Source: Branchiostoma floridae (taxonomy: Eukaryota > Chordata > Leptocardii > Amphioxiformes > Branchiostomatidae). Taken from it: 64,000 bases of DNA. The position numbers and the translations under genes are program-made. The notes under the pieces were generated by a model that saw nothing but the letters and a program-made list of their open reading frames with translations, ran no database searches and was not told where the DNA came from. Location: NCBI RefSeq assembly GCF_000003815.2, contig NC_049993.1:3267253-3331252 (forward strand), written 5' to 3'. Of this stretch, positions 44,201 to 55,636 are shown piece by piece (the first letter of the stretch is position 1; each line of letters begins with the position of its first letter).

Positions 44201-47200
44201 AACTTGCGAGGACAATGTCAACGGCTACACCTGTACTTGTGCTCCTGGCTATGATGGAGATGATTGTCAAACAGGCAAGTTTTCTCATTAATTATTTTTT
44301 TCGTTCATTCGACATTTCAAAAGATTAGAACTTGTTTTCAGCGTATGTTACTTTTGTTTAAATTACCATATTTACTTGAAAATACTTAACTAAGTTTCAA
44401 GAAGTTTGGCAGAAAGAACACTTTCTTTCCCACAATAACAGTTGGATATCATTTACTATTATTGATATAAGACGACATTAAAACAAGAAAAAATTTCGTT
44501 TGTATCTTACAGTTTGTCTTCAACAAGTAAATTTTCCATCATAATATTTGTTAGAAATAACAGCTGCTTAAACTGCGTCATCACTTTTGGAACAATCAAT
44601 ATTGAAAATGTTGATATCATGGCTTAAGTTTTGACAAGAGACTTTTGTATGTCGTTGCAGACGTAGACGAATGCGCCTCTACTCCGTGTCAGAATGGCGG
44701 AAATTGCGAGGACGAAGTCAACGGCTACACCTGTACTTGTGCTCCTGGATATGAAGGAGTTCACTGCGAAACGGGTAAGTTTTCTTGCCATAACTTACTC
44801 ATTGTACACCGTAATTTGTTCACGGCACTATTTTAGTGAAAAAAGCTTTCAACTATTCCATATTAGTTGTTTTAGTTTGAAGTAAATGAAAAATATGACC
44901 TTTTATCCGGTATAACATTTCTGGGGGTTTGTTACTTTTAATTTTTGACTACGACCCCTTTGAAAACGCAAAAAAAGATTTAGAAAAAAATCTCTTGAAC
45001 AATTAGATGTTTGTGCCAAATATGTGTAAAAAAGAAATTACGCACACTTAATTTTTTGTGGAGCAATTGACTTTGCAGTATGTTAAATGATCATGGCGAG
45101 AGTTTTGAATGATCATGACGAGCCTTATTTTTATCATTTCAGACGTAGACGAATGTGTCTCCAATCCGTGTCAAAATGGCGGAACTTGCGAGGAAATGGT
45201 CAACGGCTACACCTGTACTTGTGCTCCCGGCTACGAAGGAGATGATTGCCAAACAGGCAAGTTTTCTCATTGACTCTTTTTCTAAAATATTCGACAGTTT
45301 CCAAGGGGTTCTTAAAAATCAAAACTTCATCTATGTTACTTTTGTTTAACCAAGCATACATTGGAATACATTCTGGTCAGAAACGCCAGCAGCCTAAGGA
45401 TTAAATTTAAATTTCCCTTAAAATACCAAAGTATGTTTGTGATATAGATTGACAGAAAGAAAATATTTTTTCTTGCAATAACTGTTGAATTTTATTTATA
45501 TTCAATGACAAAACAAAGAATTTTCCGGTCGTTTGTCTCTAGCAAATGAATATTATTTGACATCGTATGATTTTCTAGGAATAAAAGCTGCTGAAGCTGT
45601 TTCATCAATTTCGGAACAATTGACTTTAGAAATGTTGATATCATAATTATTTTAGGTTTTGACAAGAGACTTTTTGTATGTCGTTGCAGACGTAGACGAA
45701 TGTGCCTCTACTCCGTGTCAAAATGGCGGAATTTGCTGGAACTATTTCAACGGCTATACGTGTACTTGTCCTTCTAGCTATGAAGGAGTTCATTGTGAAA
45801 CGGGCAAGTTTTCCATTCATAGCACGGTCTTCCGTGACACCGGAAATATTCTAATGCCTTAGTTACAATTAAAAATCAAGTAATGACCCATGTGGCTTTT
45901 ATTTCAAGTAAAACATTTTTTGAAAGTGCAAGTATACCTACATACCTACAAGACGAGAACTACTTCCTTGCAATATTCATTCATCTATTCCATTACTATA
46001 ATGAATTTTCGACCGCTTTGTAAAGAAAACACGTACCCCTGGCTATGAAGGGCATTATTTTGAAACAGAAAATTTTCTACCTATGGCTTTCATAGTGGGT
46101 ATAACAAATTTTGAGTCATTATAGATTAAAATTTCCAATAGAAACATGGTACCGGCAAATTCTTATTATCCCAAATCATGAAGAATTCATTTAAACATAG
46201 CTACCCGCAAACAATGTCAATGCATACGAGGGTGGTTCAGAAAGTAATGCCATTTGTTTCATGGCAGGCGCATTTTTTTATCGAATGAGTTGAAATTTTG
46301 CACAAAGGCAAAGTCATATATCTTCCTGAGATTAGAATATGTCAATGTGTTGTTCAAGTTTTCATTAGTGACTGAGTTGATTTCAATATGACGCAACTAT
46401 TTGTATTTTAATCTCTGTACAGCTCAAAATAATTGAACGTTTCCTGCTGGAAACAAAATGTAAAACTTGACACCGTTTGGTGTCTAAACAAAAGAAATCA
46501 TTTTATCCATCCGTGCGCGCCCTCCACCAATTTGGCATCAACATTACTTCATGAGTACATGTTAAAAACTTGATTAAAGCTTAGAATATAATTTCTATTA
46601 AGTATAAAGTTTTTTTTCCCTTGATAGCCATGGCATTCTGCAGAGCATGGGGCGATCCGCACTACTACCCATTTGACGGAGGCGAACACCACTTCCAAGG
46701 ACCGTGCAGGTACATCCTAGCTAAGGACTGCGGCAACAGCAGCGACTTTACCGTGACGGCACAGAACGTACCGATCTGGCCGGGTGTTTCTGCCGTAAGT
46801 GAAGTGTTCGTGGAGGCCCACGGCTTCGTGATAGGGATTCACCAAGGAAAGGCTGTCACTGTAAGTAAAGCAACTCCTTATCATTACTTTGGAATAAGTG
46901 CGTTTATAATGGATTTGTAATTATTTCATAACATCAGATTATGGTGAAAGTATATACTTAATAATATACCTTGCTGTGGCGGCGATTGCAGCCTAAAGAA
47001 AGGCGTTTTTTTTTTTCTTTTGACAGACATGAAAAAGGGAAACAATTCAAAATTAGCAATATCAATCACCTGGAAGGAGAGCATGTATTGATTTCATGTA
47101 AATCCGTTCAAGGACTACATCATATCAATGCAAAATAATCTGAATACACTAAATGGTTCTTAAGCTTAATTCTTGAACATTCTTAAGCTGAATTCTTCAA

Positions 47201-50200
47201 GATATGCAATATTCTTTCATTGACAAGGTTGGCGGAGTGGCATACTCGCTTCCCTTCTACCTGGCAGGTGATACGATCGAAGTCAGCCTGAGCGGCTGGT
47301 TTGTCCGGATTCTACTGTTAAACTTAAGCGTTGAAGTCGTCTATGATGGTTCACACCACGTAGGGGTAAGCGAATTTGGATATTGTTCTTACTTTAATCG
47401 TATTCAACACGCTGAATTCATATCAACACCAACAACAAGTATAAAATATATATTCAACTACCGGGCGTTAAAATGTGAATACGCAACTCGACAAATTTAA
47501 TTGCAAGAAAAATTGCCAGGTGTTTTTTTTCACATGATTGTAGGTTTGGGTTCCCGGCAACTACTGGGGACAGATATGTGGTCTGTGTGGAAACTATAAC
47601 GGAGACACGAGCGACGACTACATGACACCAGACGGAACCGTTGTTGGAGACTGGAACACCTTCGGGAACAGTTGGCTCACCGACCCTGTGACGTACGTTC
47701 TCTCAGTAGTATCTAATATGACTTGACATACTGATTAAACGAGACATTATGACTGCCTTCAAGAAATTGCTGAACCTTTTACTAGGCGAACTCTGAGTCA
47801 TGCAGTGTTTCGTACAAATATGGTTTTAAAATAAACTGATTCTATCGTTTTTTGTATTTATTGAATTTGTCTACAACAGTTGCCCAGGAGGTCAGCAACC
47901 ACCGCCGCCTCCCCCTTGTAACGACGCCGTCCAAGCAGATGCCGAGTCAGCTGACAATTGCAGGCTGCTCACAAACGCCATTGGCCCGTTTGGTGTCTGC
48001 CACGGCACCGTGGATCCTGAACGTTTCTTCACCAGCTGCGTGTTTGACATGTGTGCGTTGAGCGGAGACGCCGTGGGACTGTGTCAGAATCTGGAGGCGT
48101 ACGCTGTCGCCTGTCGGGCTGCTGGTGTGGCGCCGTTTTCCTGGCGGACAGAAGAGCGATGTCGTACGTTTTCTTTTGTCGCTATACGTGAATCATTTTG
48201 TAATAATAATAAAAAATCATATAACTCCCTTTTCACAACGTATTCCAAATGTCTAGGCCATTGTATGCTTACAAAATACACGTCGTATTACAATTACATT
48301 GTATGTTGTACAAACCGCTTTCTGATATTCGCTGATAAAATAAAGACCTTTTTTCTGTTTAACGTTTTCGACCTTACAGCTGTGGTGTGCCCGCCGAACA
48401 GTCACTACTCTATATGCACAAGCTACTGCCCTGCGACCTGTGCAGACCCCTACTCAGAAGAGTACTGTTACAATATATGTGTGGAGGGCTGTGAATGTAA
48501 CCATGGATTCCTCCTTAGTGGACAAGAGTGTGTTCCTGAAGAACAGTGTGGCTGCACCGACGATAAAGGGCGTTATTATATGGTTAGTACACGTTAATTG
48601 AGCTTTTTTCATATCGAAAACAACATAGACTGGCATTTTGTGGGTGAAAATTAAACCTAAAAGAGTGGTTGCATCGCGTTCTTTCGACATCCTTTTTGTC
48701 TTAGGTCTGGATTAGATGTAGATTACTCAAAGCATCATCAGATTTCACATCAAACTGTGACGTGGTTGATACCAACTTTCAACAACTTTTGGCCCACAGC
48801 GCATACATGATTAGGTGGCATGCTCTAAGCAATTGGTGCCGTCACTTTTATAAGAACGAGAGAGTAACAGTTGAAATTGTAGTTTTACCGTCTTACAGCT
48901 AACTGCGCATGCTAAGCCAGGGTATGTTGAGAAGGACAACCTCAAGCCAACCGTTCACACTCACGCCGTATTCTTCAGAGAAGACGCTGGAGCCGCATGT
49001 TCTCCGTATAGGAACTTAAATCGAACCGACACACAAGCATGTTAAGCTAATTACAGTGGAATAAATGTTCTCCGAAAGATTGCTCGTTAACTACTGCGAT
49101 GGTCAATACTTATGAGTCGTTTCTATACCTTTACCCGTGATACAGCAACAGGAGTGTACGTCTGTATTTTTGCAGACCACATGAATTTGAAAACCGGTCT
49201 AAGGTGTTGCCAAGGCTAAAGTCACTAAACAAAACCGATATCACAAACCTGCCTTTAAGTATTATAGATTGAACATAGATTGTACTTGATAATCTTTTGG
49301 TCAAGCGAAATATAGAAATTAGTATCATAATTGTAAGCAGTAGTAACGATATATGGAATTCAATGTGTAATATGTTCCAATGTCCCAATCTCCTGTAGTT
49401 TGGAGAAAACTGGAGAGAAGACGACCTGAATTGTGTCTGCTACGGGGGAAATTCCATCACATGTGTTGGTGAGCATTACATTCTTATTCACGCGCCATGA
49501 AAACGTTCACACATACACATACGCACACACACACACACACACACACATACACACAAACACACACAAAAACACTACCGTATGCCTCTACCGGATGCCTCTA
49601 CCGTATGTGGTGGCGCAATACTTATGTACTCGTATTTCTCCGTTTATTAGACAGGTCTTGCCAATCGCCTTCTTTCGATTACTACTACTACTATTACATT
49701 TACTACACATCAAGCAACTGCACCGGCGACGGACCATTTTCGGAAGGCACTATCTGTGTGTTCCCATGTCCGCCCGGCTTCTATGGCTACGACGGGAGGT
49801 TGGTTTGTCAGGACAGTGAGTGGTGGTGGACAGAAACAGGGTGGTTCTGTGGTAAGTAATGTACCTTTAACTTTGTAGATATCTAGATTATCATAACATA
49901 CACATGGGCAGCCAGTGACAACCTTACTACTTTAGTCCACCATCTTACATGCCTCCTAGGAGAGGAGCCAGTTACATCCTAAGACAGCAGAGTTTGTGTC
50001 ACACAGACTACCACAATGCTCTTAAAGAAAATACTCCATGAAGGTCGAAATGTGGGCTTTTAAACACTAGCACTTTTTCTTCATTTTATAGTTCCAGTTC
50101 CAGTAACCGGATTGCCTACAGTGATGCCAACAGCCGGTGAGAAAGAATTTTATCTTCTGTAAGGCCCATTTTTGCTGGTTATATGCATGTTAGGCTCCCT

Positions 50201-50537
50201 TTCCATTCTTGATCGATAATTTGTGTGACACGGAGTGTATTAGAAATCTAAAATGGTCTAACGCTAGTTATCTGCGGGGTAACTTTTAAGTTTTATCCGT
50301 TGTATCTAATATAAACATGCATGGTATTTAGGGAGATAAGATCTTTTTGTGTATTTTCAAAATATTACAGTTTTAAACCAAGCACCATGTTTTCAAATAC
50401 AACGGATAAATGTTACCCCGCGGATTAAGGTTAACTAGGGTTACATACTTCGAACATTGTCAAACTTGGGTTGAGGCGATTTTAGTTAAAAGCAATTTCC
50501 ATAACTTTCTCCGTTTTTTCTTCCAGACACTCTCTAA
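41263..50537 (+). CDS. secreted CCP-EGF-VWD-C8-TIL protein, 18 exons
   Basis: Exons: 41263-41315, 41530-41597, 42115-42321, 43096-43284, 43491-43604, 44161-44274, 44661-44774, 45143-45256, 45690-45803, 46628-46860, 47228-47365, 47544-47692, 47880-48163, 48380-48582, 49399-49468, 49651-49851, 50092-50136, 50527-50537. They sum to 2421 bp (806 aa and a stop) with consistent phases. A hydrophobic secretory segment is at 19-32. Then come two sushi (CCP) modules (41-172), five EGF modules of 38 aa (173-362), a VWD domain from [11 protein letters not shown] to CGLCGNYNG (about 366-536), C8 (about 548-630), TIL (631-698), a short VWC-like piece, a third CCP (722-788) and a Pro/Thr linker. VWD-C8-TIL is the repeat unit of zonadhesin, FCGBP and gel-forming mucins, so an extracellular adhesive or mucus protein is likely. 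EGF modules 2-5 begin DVDEC or EVDEC (calcium type). An in-frame ATG at 41230 is an alternative start. Confidence 0.82.
42837..43013. mobile_element. Tigger/pogo-type MITE
   Basis: The left end TACAGTAGAGGCCAGTTAAT and right end ATTAAACGGCTTCTGTTGTA are imperfect inverse repeats of about 25 bp with TA at the edges. Internal GGATAA-(T/C)TGCAC words match the ends. 177 bp, in the intron between CCP exons 1 and 2. Confidence 0.7.
46020..46080 (+). pseudogene. relic of a sixth EGF exon
   Basis: The words CCCCTGGCTATGAAGG, CATTATTTTGAAACAG and AAAATTTTC follow in the order and spacing of the 3' halves of the five live EGF exons (CTCCTGGCTATGAAGGAGTT, CATTGTGAAACGG, CAAGTTTTC). The 5' half and the splice sites have decayed. 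Confidence 0.65.
46225..46560. mobile_element. mariner-like element end
   Basis: It starts TACGAGGGTGGTTCAGAAAG, a typical mariner-type terminal repeat with a TA edge. No matching end is clear (TTACTTCATGA near 46545 is weak), so the right boundary is approximate. It lies in the intron before the VWD exons. Confidence 0.5.
49508..49568. repeat. (CA)n microsatellite
   Basis: CACA runs interrupted by TACG, in the intron ahead of the third CCP exon. Confidence 0.9.
50264..50438. mobile_element. short TIR/foldback element
   Basis: CTAGTTATCTGCGGGGTAAC at the left and GTTACCCCGCGGATTAAGGT ending TTAACTAG at the right. A second inverse pair, ATCCGTTGTA / TACAACGGAT, lies inside. 175 bp, in the last intron of the VWD protein gene. 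Confidence 0.7.
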
Positions 50538-50607
50538 AGAGGACGAGTGCCATATACAACAAGAAGAAACCGTAACATCCTTTCCCTCAAGCTAAAAGTT
50601 AGCAAAA

Positions 50608-50613
50608 AATAAA
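50608..50613 (+). promoter_or_regulatory. poly(A) signal of the VWD protein gene
   Basis: AATAAA 71 bp after the stop codon at 50535-50537, at the distance expected for a short 3' UTR. Confidence 0.55.
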
Positions 50614-50639
50614 ATTATGTATCGGACGAGCAGATAATT

Positions 50640-51062
50640 TTTCTGCATATTTTGTTTGGCATCTTCTAAATGTGATTAGAGGAGTCTATTCAAATAGTTT
50701 ATGGGCAACTTATAGCAACACTAGACTGATGTAATCGTATTATATGTATCTTTTCTTTCATGTGACGTTCTTTGAGTTATATGACGGGACAAATGCCATA
50801 AGGGTTAATAATGTTTAAATTTTCTTAGTAATCAGGAATATTATTAAGTCCACTGAAGGTGGTTTTAAACTGTCTTGTTGTGGACACAATGCAATTTGAA
50901 ACCATAGTCCATCTACACGATATTCCTCAATCCCCTGTCTTGGAAAAACGGAAATAGGTTCCCCATGGATAAAGGTGAACAAGCTTTACTGTAGCCTGGT
51001 TCTACTCTATACTCCCAAATTCCCGTGGTGTTTATTTCTTTTTTGAATAATGGCTTGGGACA
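50640..51062. other. intergenic, nothing recognised
   Basis: No gene or element boundary seen. Confidence 0.45.
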
Positions 51063-51572
51063 TACAGTCAAACCTGCCCGAGCGACCACCTCTTCTTAGC
51101 GACCACCTGGCCATTTCGACCGCTTTTTCTCGGTCCCGATTTTTTCCCATTGACCTAAGCATTAAGTGACCTTTTCTCAACGACCACCTGGCCAACGCGA
51201 CCGCGACCGGCCCAAATTGGGACCCATAACGACCGCCTCATTTTGAAAATTGAGGTTTTCATCGATTTTTGATGATAACTAGAGCTATTTTGTGCCAAAA
51301 TCGGCAAGTTTGCGTCGGATTTTGACTTCCATTACGATGTTATGTTTAGAATAAAGATGGCCTCGGTCAATGGTTGGGTCAATGGGGCTGGCAACTGTAA
51401 TATGGGAGGAAATTTCCTCGTAAGAAAATCTGAATTTATTTGTTACAGAAGTTTTTTTTTTTTAAATCTATATCATTATAAAGTGAACGAATGCTGAAAA
51501 CGTATATAGCCTCATACGTTTTTAAGAAAAATCTGTGTAGCTCATACCTTTTTAAGAAAGATCTGTATGACA

Positions 51573-51773
51573 CGATGGTAAAATTTGGCCCCAAAAGTTC
51601 CAGACTTCTATTTGGGGTTTTAGAACACGAATCATTTTCGATCTGACGTGATCGCGCGCGAATCGAACCGAACGGGCGTTCTATTTGGGGTCACCCGCGG
51701 TTACCTGCAGGTTGTTACAATTACCCGATACCCTACGTTCGAATGGAAACTTTGGAGCCAAATTTGACCATCG
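51573..51773. mobile_element. family 3 TIR element, short copy
   Basis: CGATGGTAAAATTTGGCCCC on the left, GGAGCCAAATTTGACCATCG on the right; it shares GGGGTCACCC-type and (GC)n words with 6000-6420. It is nested in the family 4 element. Confidence 0.7.
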
Positions 51774-51983
51774 CGAAGTGCTTTTGTCCAACTGTACTGT
51801 ACATTCATCCGTGGATAAGTATGTTATCGGGACGTACCGTACCGGACATCTAATTCGAAAGGTGCATTGTAGTTATTTCAGATACGGCGATCAAGAACAC
51901 AGCGACGCGTAAAGGCTTGTATGGTAACCGACAGCATCAAAGTTCCCTTACTGTCTAAAACGTTAGTGTACAAATATTAAGCT

Positions 51984-52953
51984 TTAACCCTCAAACCACC
52001 GTAGCCTTTTTGTGACGTAGATTACCGTATGGGGTCAAAACTGACCCAAAACGTTTTGTACAAATACAGTTTTTCGTGTGACTCATTTTGTGATTTGTAT
52101 ATATGTATAGTTTCAGTAATCTATGTGGGACAGTCTGACATGATTAGGTGAGAATACTTCTAGCTCAGTATCATAATTTATGCAAAAGATCATGAGGACC
52201 ACATTTTGCACCAACGCTATTCAGACCAGGAAGGAGGTTTTTGATGCCTGTACCAACTTCAATGCCGTATTGCACATGGATGGCTTATGCTAGGGCCACC
52301 AAACTTAGTAACTTTTTAGAAAATGTTGATAGCAAACATTTTCAGTGAACAAAGTATGTTAATCATTTTTCATGTTGCCATGGCAACGTAATTCTGACAG
52401 ATATATTTATTACGAAATTTTCTAATTTTGTATTAAACATTTAGGTTTTAAGGTTTTCTTGGCAAATAACAGTTTCTTATCACATCTTATAAAATTCAAC
52501 GTAAATTTCATGGCTCAATATTGATAATTAATGCTAATTTTATGACGTCATCAGTCAAAATCCAAGATGGCGGCCGATATTACCCAGATGACGTCATAAT
52601 GTCGTCATATAAAATGATAATGGCACAAAAGTTAGTACAATAATTTTGGCTTACATGTGCATCATTCTCTGAAAATTTCGTGCTCCTTCAATAAGTAGTT
52701 TAGGTGTGGGTAACAAAAGTTTGTTTAAAAAAATGCTGGGGTCAATTTTGACCCCACTGGACCATGCATAAACTTTCGAGGATAACTTAATCAACAATTA
52801 GCCAATCTCGGTAAAAACGTATAAGAAGTTATAGGACATATATACAAACAAACTCCTGGAAGGAAATTTGTTTTCGACCAGAAATGACGTAATGGCACAC
52901 ATTGATATACGCCTGGGGTCAGTTTTGACCCCATACGGTGGTTTGAGGGTTAA
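51984..52953. mobile_element. family 2 TTAA element, full copy with a family 1 core
   Basis: The left end TTAACCCTCAAACCACCGTA and right end TACGGTGGTTTGAGGGTTAA are exact inverse repeats bounded by TTAA. GGGGTCAAAACTGACCC-type palindromes recur inside. From about 52207 to 52650 the sequence is that of family 1 (CTATTCAGACCAGGAAGGAG, CATGTTGCCATGGCAACG), so a family 1 copy sits inside. Confidence 0.75.
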
Positions 52954-53213
52954 AACACTATCGTATAAAATCTCGATAAAAGCTTGGGGTTGAATTTACA
53001 ATTTACAGTCTGGTGTTGTATCATTAAAGACCTCGTTTCTTTGCGTGCGTGCAGTGTGCTTGCTATTTGCCATTTAGCACAACGGAAACCATTTATACTT
53101 TGCATCGGGCATGTTTTGAGTCGATACTCTTCTCAGCGACCACCTATCCAAATCGACAGTTTTTCCCGGCCCCCCTGGGTGGTCGTCTTGGGCAGGTTTG
53201 ATTGTACCTATCA

Positions 53214-53798
53214 TTAGTAAAGTGGATGTGCATGTTTGGGGGGTTGGTTGATACTAACAGATAAAAAAATCATAATAATATTTATGATAAGTTTGATCTA
53301 TTTTGAGCGAAAGAAATCGAAAGTTCTAAATTTTTCAGTTAATGGTGAAAGTTTAAACCTTTTAGTCTGTTTATATTTGTTAAAAAGGGGAAATTAACGG
53401 TTTATCCATCTTTCTATTTAGAAATCTTTTCAAATATCTATGTGTTTTTGTCATTGTTGGAACATGTTGGAACATGTACCAACAATATGCGTCATTTTCT
53501 CCCCAATAAAAACTTTTATTGCCCCCGTAAACAGTACTGTCGTGTTTTGTCTTTGCTAACTGTGGAATGAATGGAAATAAATAAACGCGTTTGATAGCAG
53601 TTATAGAATAGAGTTTTATAGTAAAATATACACTAAGCGTCCTTACATACCCAATGTAATGTTAGGATTTAGCATAAAATGTATATAATGCTGCTGACTT
53701 TTAAAAAGTATCATTTTATTATTAAGCTTTTTAGTAATTGACGCGTCAAGAATAGGAAAATCAACTTGAACATTTTTGCTGGTAGACACCATTCTGGA
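53214..53798. other. intergenic, nothing recognised
   Basis: AT-rich with no open frame; the tandem word GTTGGAACATGTTGGAACATG occurs near 53456. Confidence 0.45.
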
Positions 53799-54811
53799 TT
53801 AACCCTATTCAGACCGGGCTTTTTTGATCATCGCTGGACCGGAGGGGGGGGGGGGGGCTTTTTAGGCCCTCCACTAACTGAGGTCCTATAACTCTAACAC
53901 GACATGTCTTAGGGCCACCAAATTTTCAGGACATGATGTCGACAAAATATCTGACAAGTATTTGACGTTTGACGTAACGTTGACTTAAGATGACGTAATT
54001 ATGACGTCATTCATTCGTTTATATTAGCCGAACCCATGAAAAAAGGGTATTCTCAGAAAACTTCACGTTATGCTACAAAAATGTAACAAGTGCAGATAAC
54101 AGAATAATGTATTTATTACGACTAATGTATTTATTATTCGTTTATTACGACTTGTGTTGGCAATAGTAACATCCATGACGTCAAAATGACGTCATAAAAT
54201 GACATCTAAGATACGAGTACATGTACATCTAAGATACGAGTTGTGTTCCGCCATATTATATCCACCACCTTGAATTTTCAAAAAAAAATTTCCAACAAAT
54301 AATCACAAAAAGCAATGGAAATAGACTAAATCCATTCATTTAGATGGTTTTTGATGAAAAAATACCGGGTAGTTACAAATTTTAAGGGATAATTAGCTTG
54401 TTTTTCTTGATCTTGCCATACGGTCCGCCATCTTGGATTTTGGGCTGATGACGTCATTACATTAGCATAATTTATGCATATATAATTACGAAAGATATAA
54501 TCATACTGAATAATATAAGATTTTATTTACGTAAAAAAATAGCAGTAATATAGCAAATAAATCTGCAAAAATACATTGTTTGAACCAAAAATAGTGACTT
54601 TTGGCAAAACTGCCTGTCAATAAACGGTTGCCATGGCAACACGGAAAAATGAAAAATTCGTCAAACTTCTTAAAATTATTGCCAACAATATTTTTGGAAA
54701 ACTCACCAAATTTGGTGGCTCTAGCGTAAGCTGTTCTGGCGTTATAGGACATCAAAGTTAGCGCAGGCCTGAAAAGCCCCCCCCCCCCCCCCCTCGTCTG
54801 AATAGGGTTAA
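53799..54811. mobile_element. family 1 TTAA element, full copy
   Basis: Left end TTAACCCTATTCAGACCGGG with a run of about 14 G (53844-53858), right end with a run of about 16 C followed by GTCTGAATAGGGTTAA. 1013 bp, no transposase. It is in reverse orientation to the 4202 copy (GATAACAGAATAAT, CCATCTTGGATTTTGG blocks). Confidence 0.8.
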
Positions 54812-55045
54812 CCCTATCCAGACTGGGGGGGGGGGGGGCTTTAAGTGCCTGCGCCAACTTTGACTTCCCATACCTCCCAAACGACTTGTGCTAGAACAAC
54901 CAAACTTGGTGAGTTTTCCTAAAATATTGTTGGCAACAATTTAAAAAAAAAGGTAAGTTTATAATTTTTCGTGTTGCCATGGCAACGGGTTTCTGAAAGG
55001 CAAATTTTACAAAAATCACTTATTTTGGTTTAAACAATGGGATTT
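54808..55045. mobile_element. family 1 TTAA element, end fragment abutting the previous one
   Basis: TTAACCCTATCCAGACTGGG begins at the same TTAA that ends the 53799-54811 copy. The interior follows the 4202 copy (TGCCTGCGCCAACTTTGAC, TTGCCATGGCAACGGG), and similarity stops at about 55045, where another repeat starts. Confidence 0.7.
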
Positions 55046-55069
55046 CAAGATTTTACACAGCATGTCCAG

Positions 55070-55310
55070 AAGTCGAGATGCCAAACCCGGAATTTCCGCT
55101 GCAGTATTGCAACAGGTCGCTAGGGGGCCAAAATCTAATCGTTTCCAGGTCTCATCAAGATCTACCCACATACTGAATATCAATACAATCAATCCCGGCG
55201 TTCTCGAGTTATGCTGGTCTTCTGCAAACAAAGATACATACATACATACATACATACATACAAACAAACGCTATCCAAAACATAACCTTCTTGGCGAAGG
55301 TAATGAAATA
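55070..55310. repeat. dispersed repeat R1, copy 2, with (CATA)n
   Basis: Diverged copy of 29340-29610 (AAAATCTAATCG, GGTCTCATCAAGATCTAC, AACATAACCTTCTTGGCGAA). A (ACAT)n microsatellite lies inside at 55230-55262. Confidence 0.6.
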
Positions 55311-55549
55311 AAAAGGCCATGATAAAGGGGCATTTGGGAACACTGAATTGTATTACTATAGTACAGTTATCTGATTCATGAAAATGAAGACGACAGGAAG
55401 AGTATTTGTATAATCTCTCCCCTATGCAAACCAATACATCAGGCAACATATGGTGCATCCTTTTGTTTAATGATGAGTACCACCTAACAAACCGGTTTTA
55501 TCCACCCACAGAGCCACTATATAAACACACCATTGACCATCTATTTCAG

Positions 55550-55636
55550 TCATCACCGACTCTGAAGAAGGGAGGATCTGTGATCATCTCTGTGGCCGTG
55601 AAAACATCGTGCAGTTTGGAGCTTCAGTGTGTCTCG
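55550..55636 (+). CDS. isolated exon, unrecognised extracellular-type sequence
   Basis: A good acceptor (CTATTTCAG) and donor (GTAAGT) bound 29 codons with coding-like codon use: SSPTLKKGGSVIISVAVKTS then CSLELQCVS. Beta-strand-like spacing and two Cys suggest an immunoglobulin-type or similar extracellular domain, possibly of the same gene as the fragment at 60110-60462. No neighbouring exons could be chained to it. Confidence 0.35.

Larger units (their letters stand above)
51063..53213 (-). mobile_element. family 4 TIR element split by other elements
   Basis: 51063-51370 matches one end of the 39960-40440 element in reverse (ACAGTCAAACCTGCCCGAGC, then GACCACCTGGCC). 53025-53213 matches the other end (TGAGTCGATACTCTTCTC to GGGCAGGTTTGATTGTA). 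Between them lie about 1.65 kb of inserted sequence that include the elements at 51573 and 51984. Confidence 0.7.

Noticed and set aside
52207-52740. Separate family 1 insertion with its own TTAA ends
   Set aside because: No TTAA or terminal repeat could be found at the edges, so it is described only as family 1 sequence inside the family 2 element; it may equally be an old hybrid.
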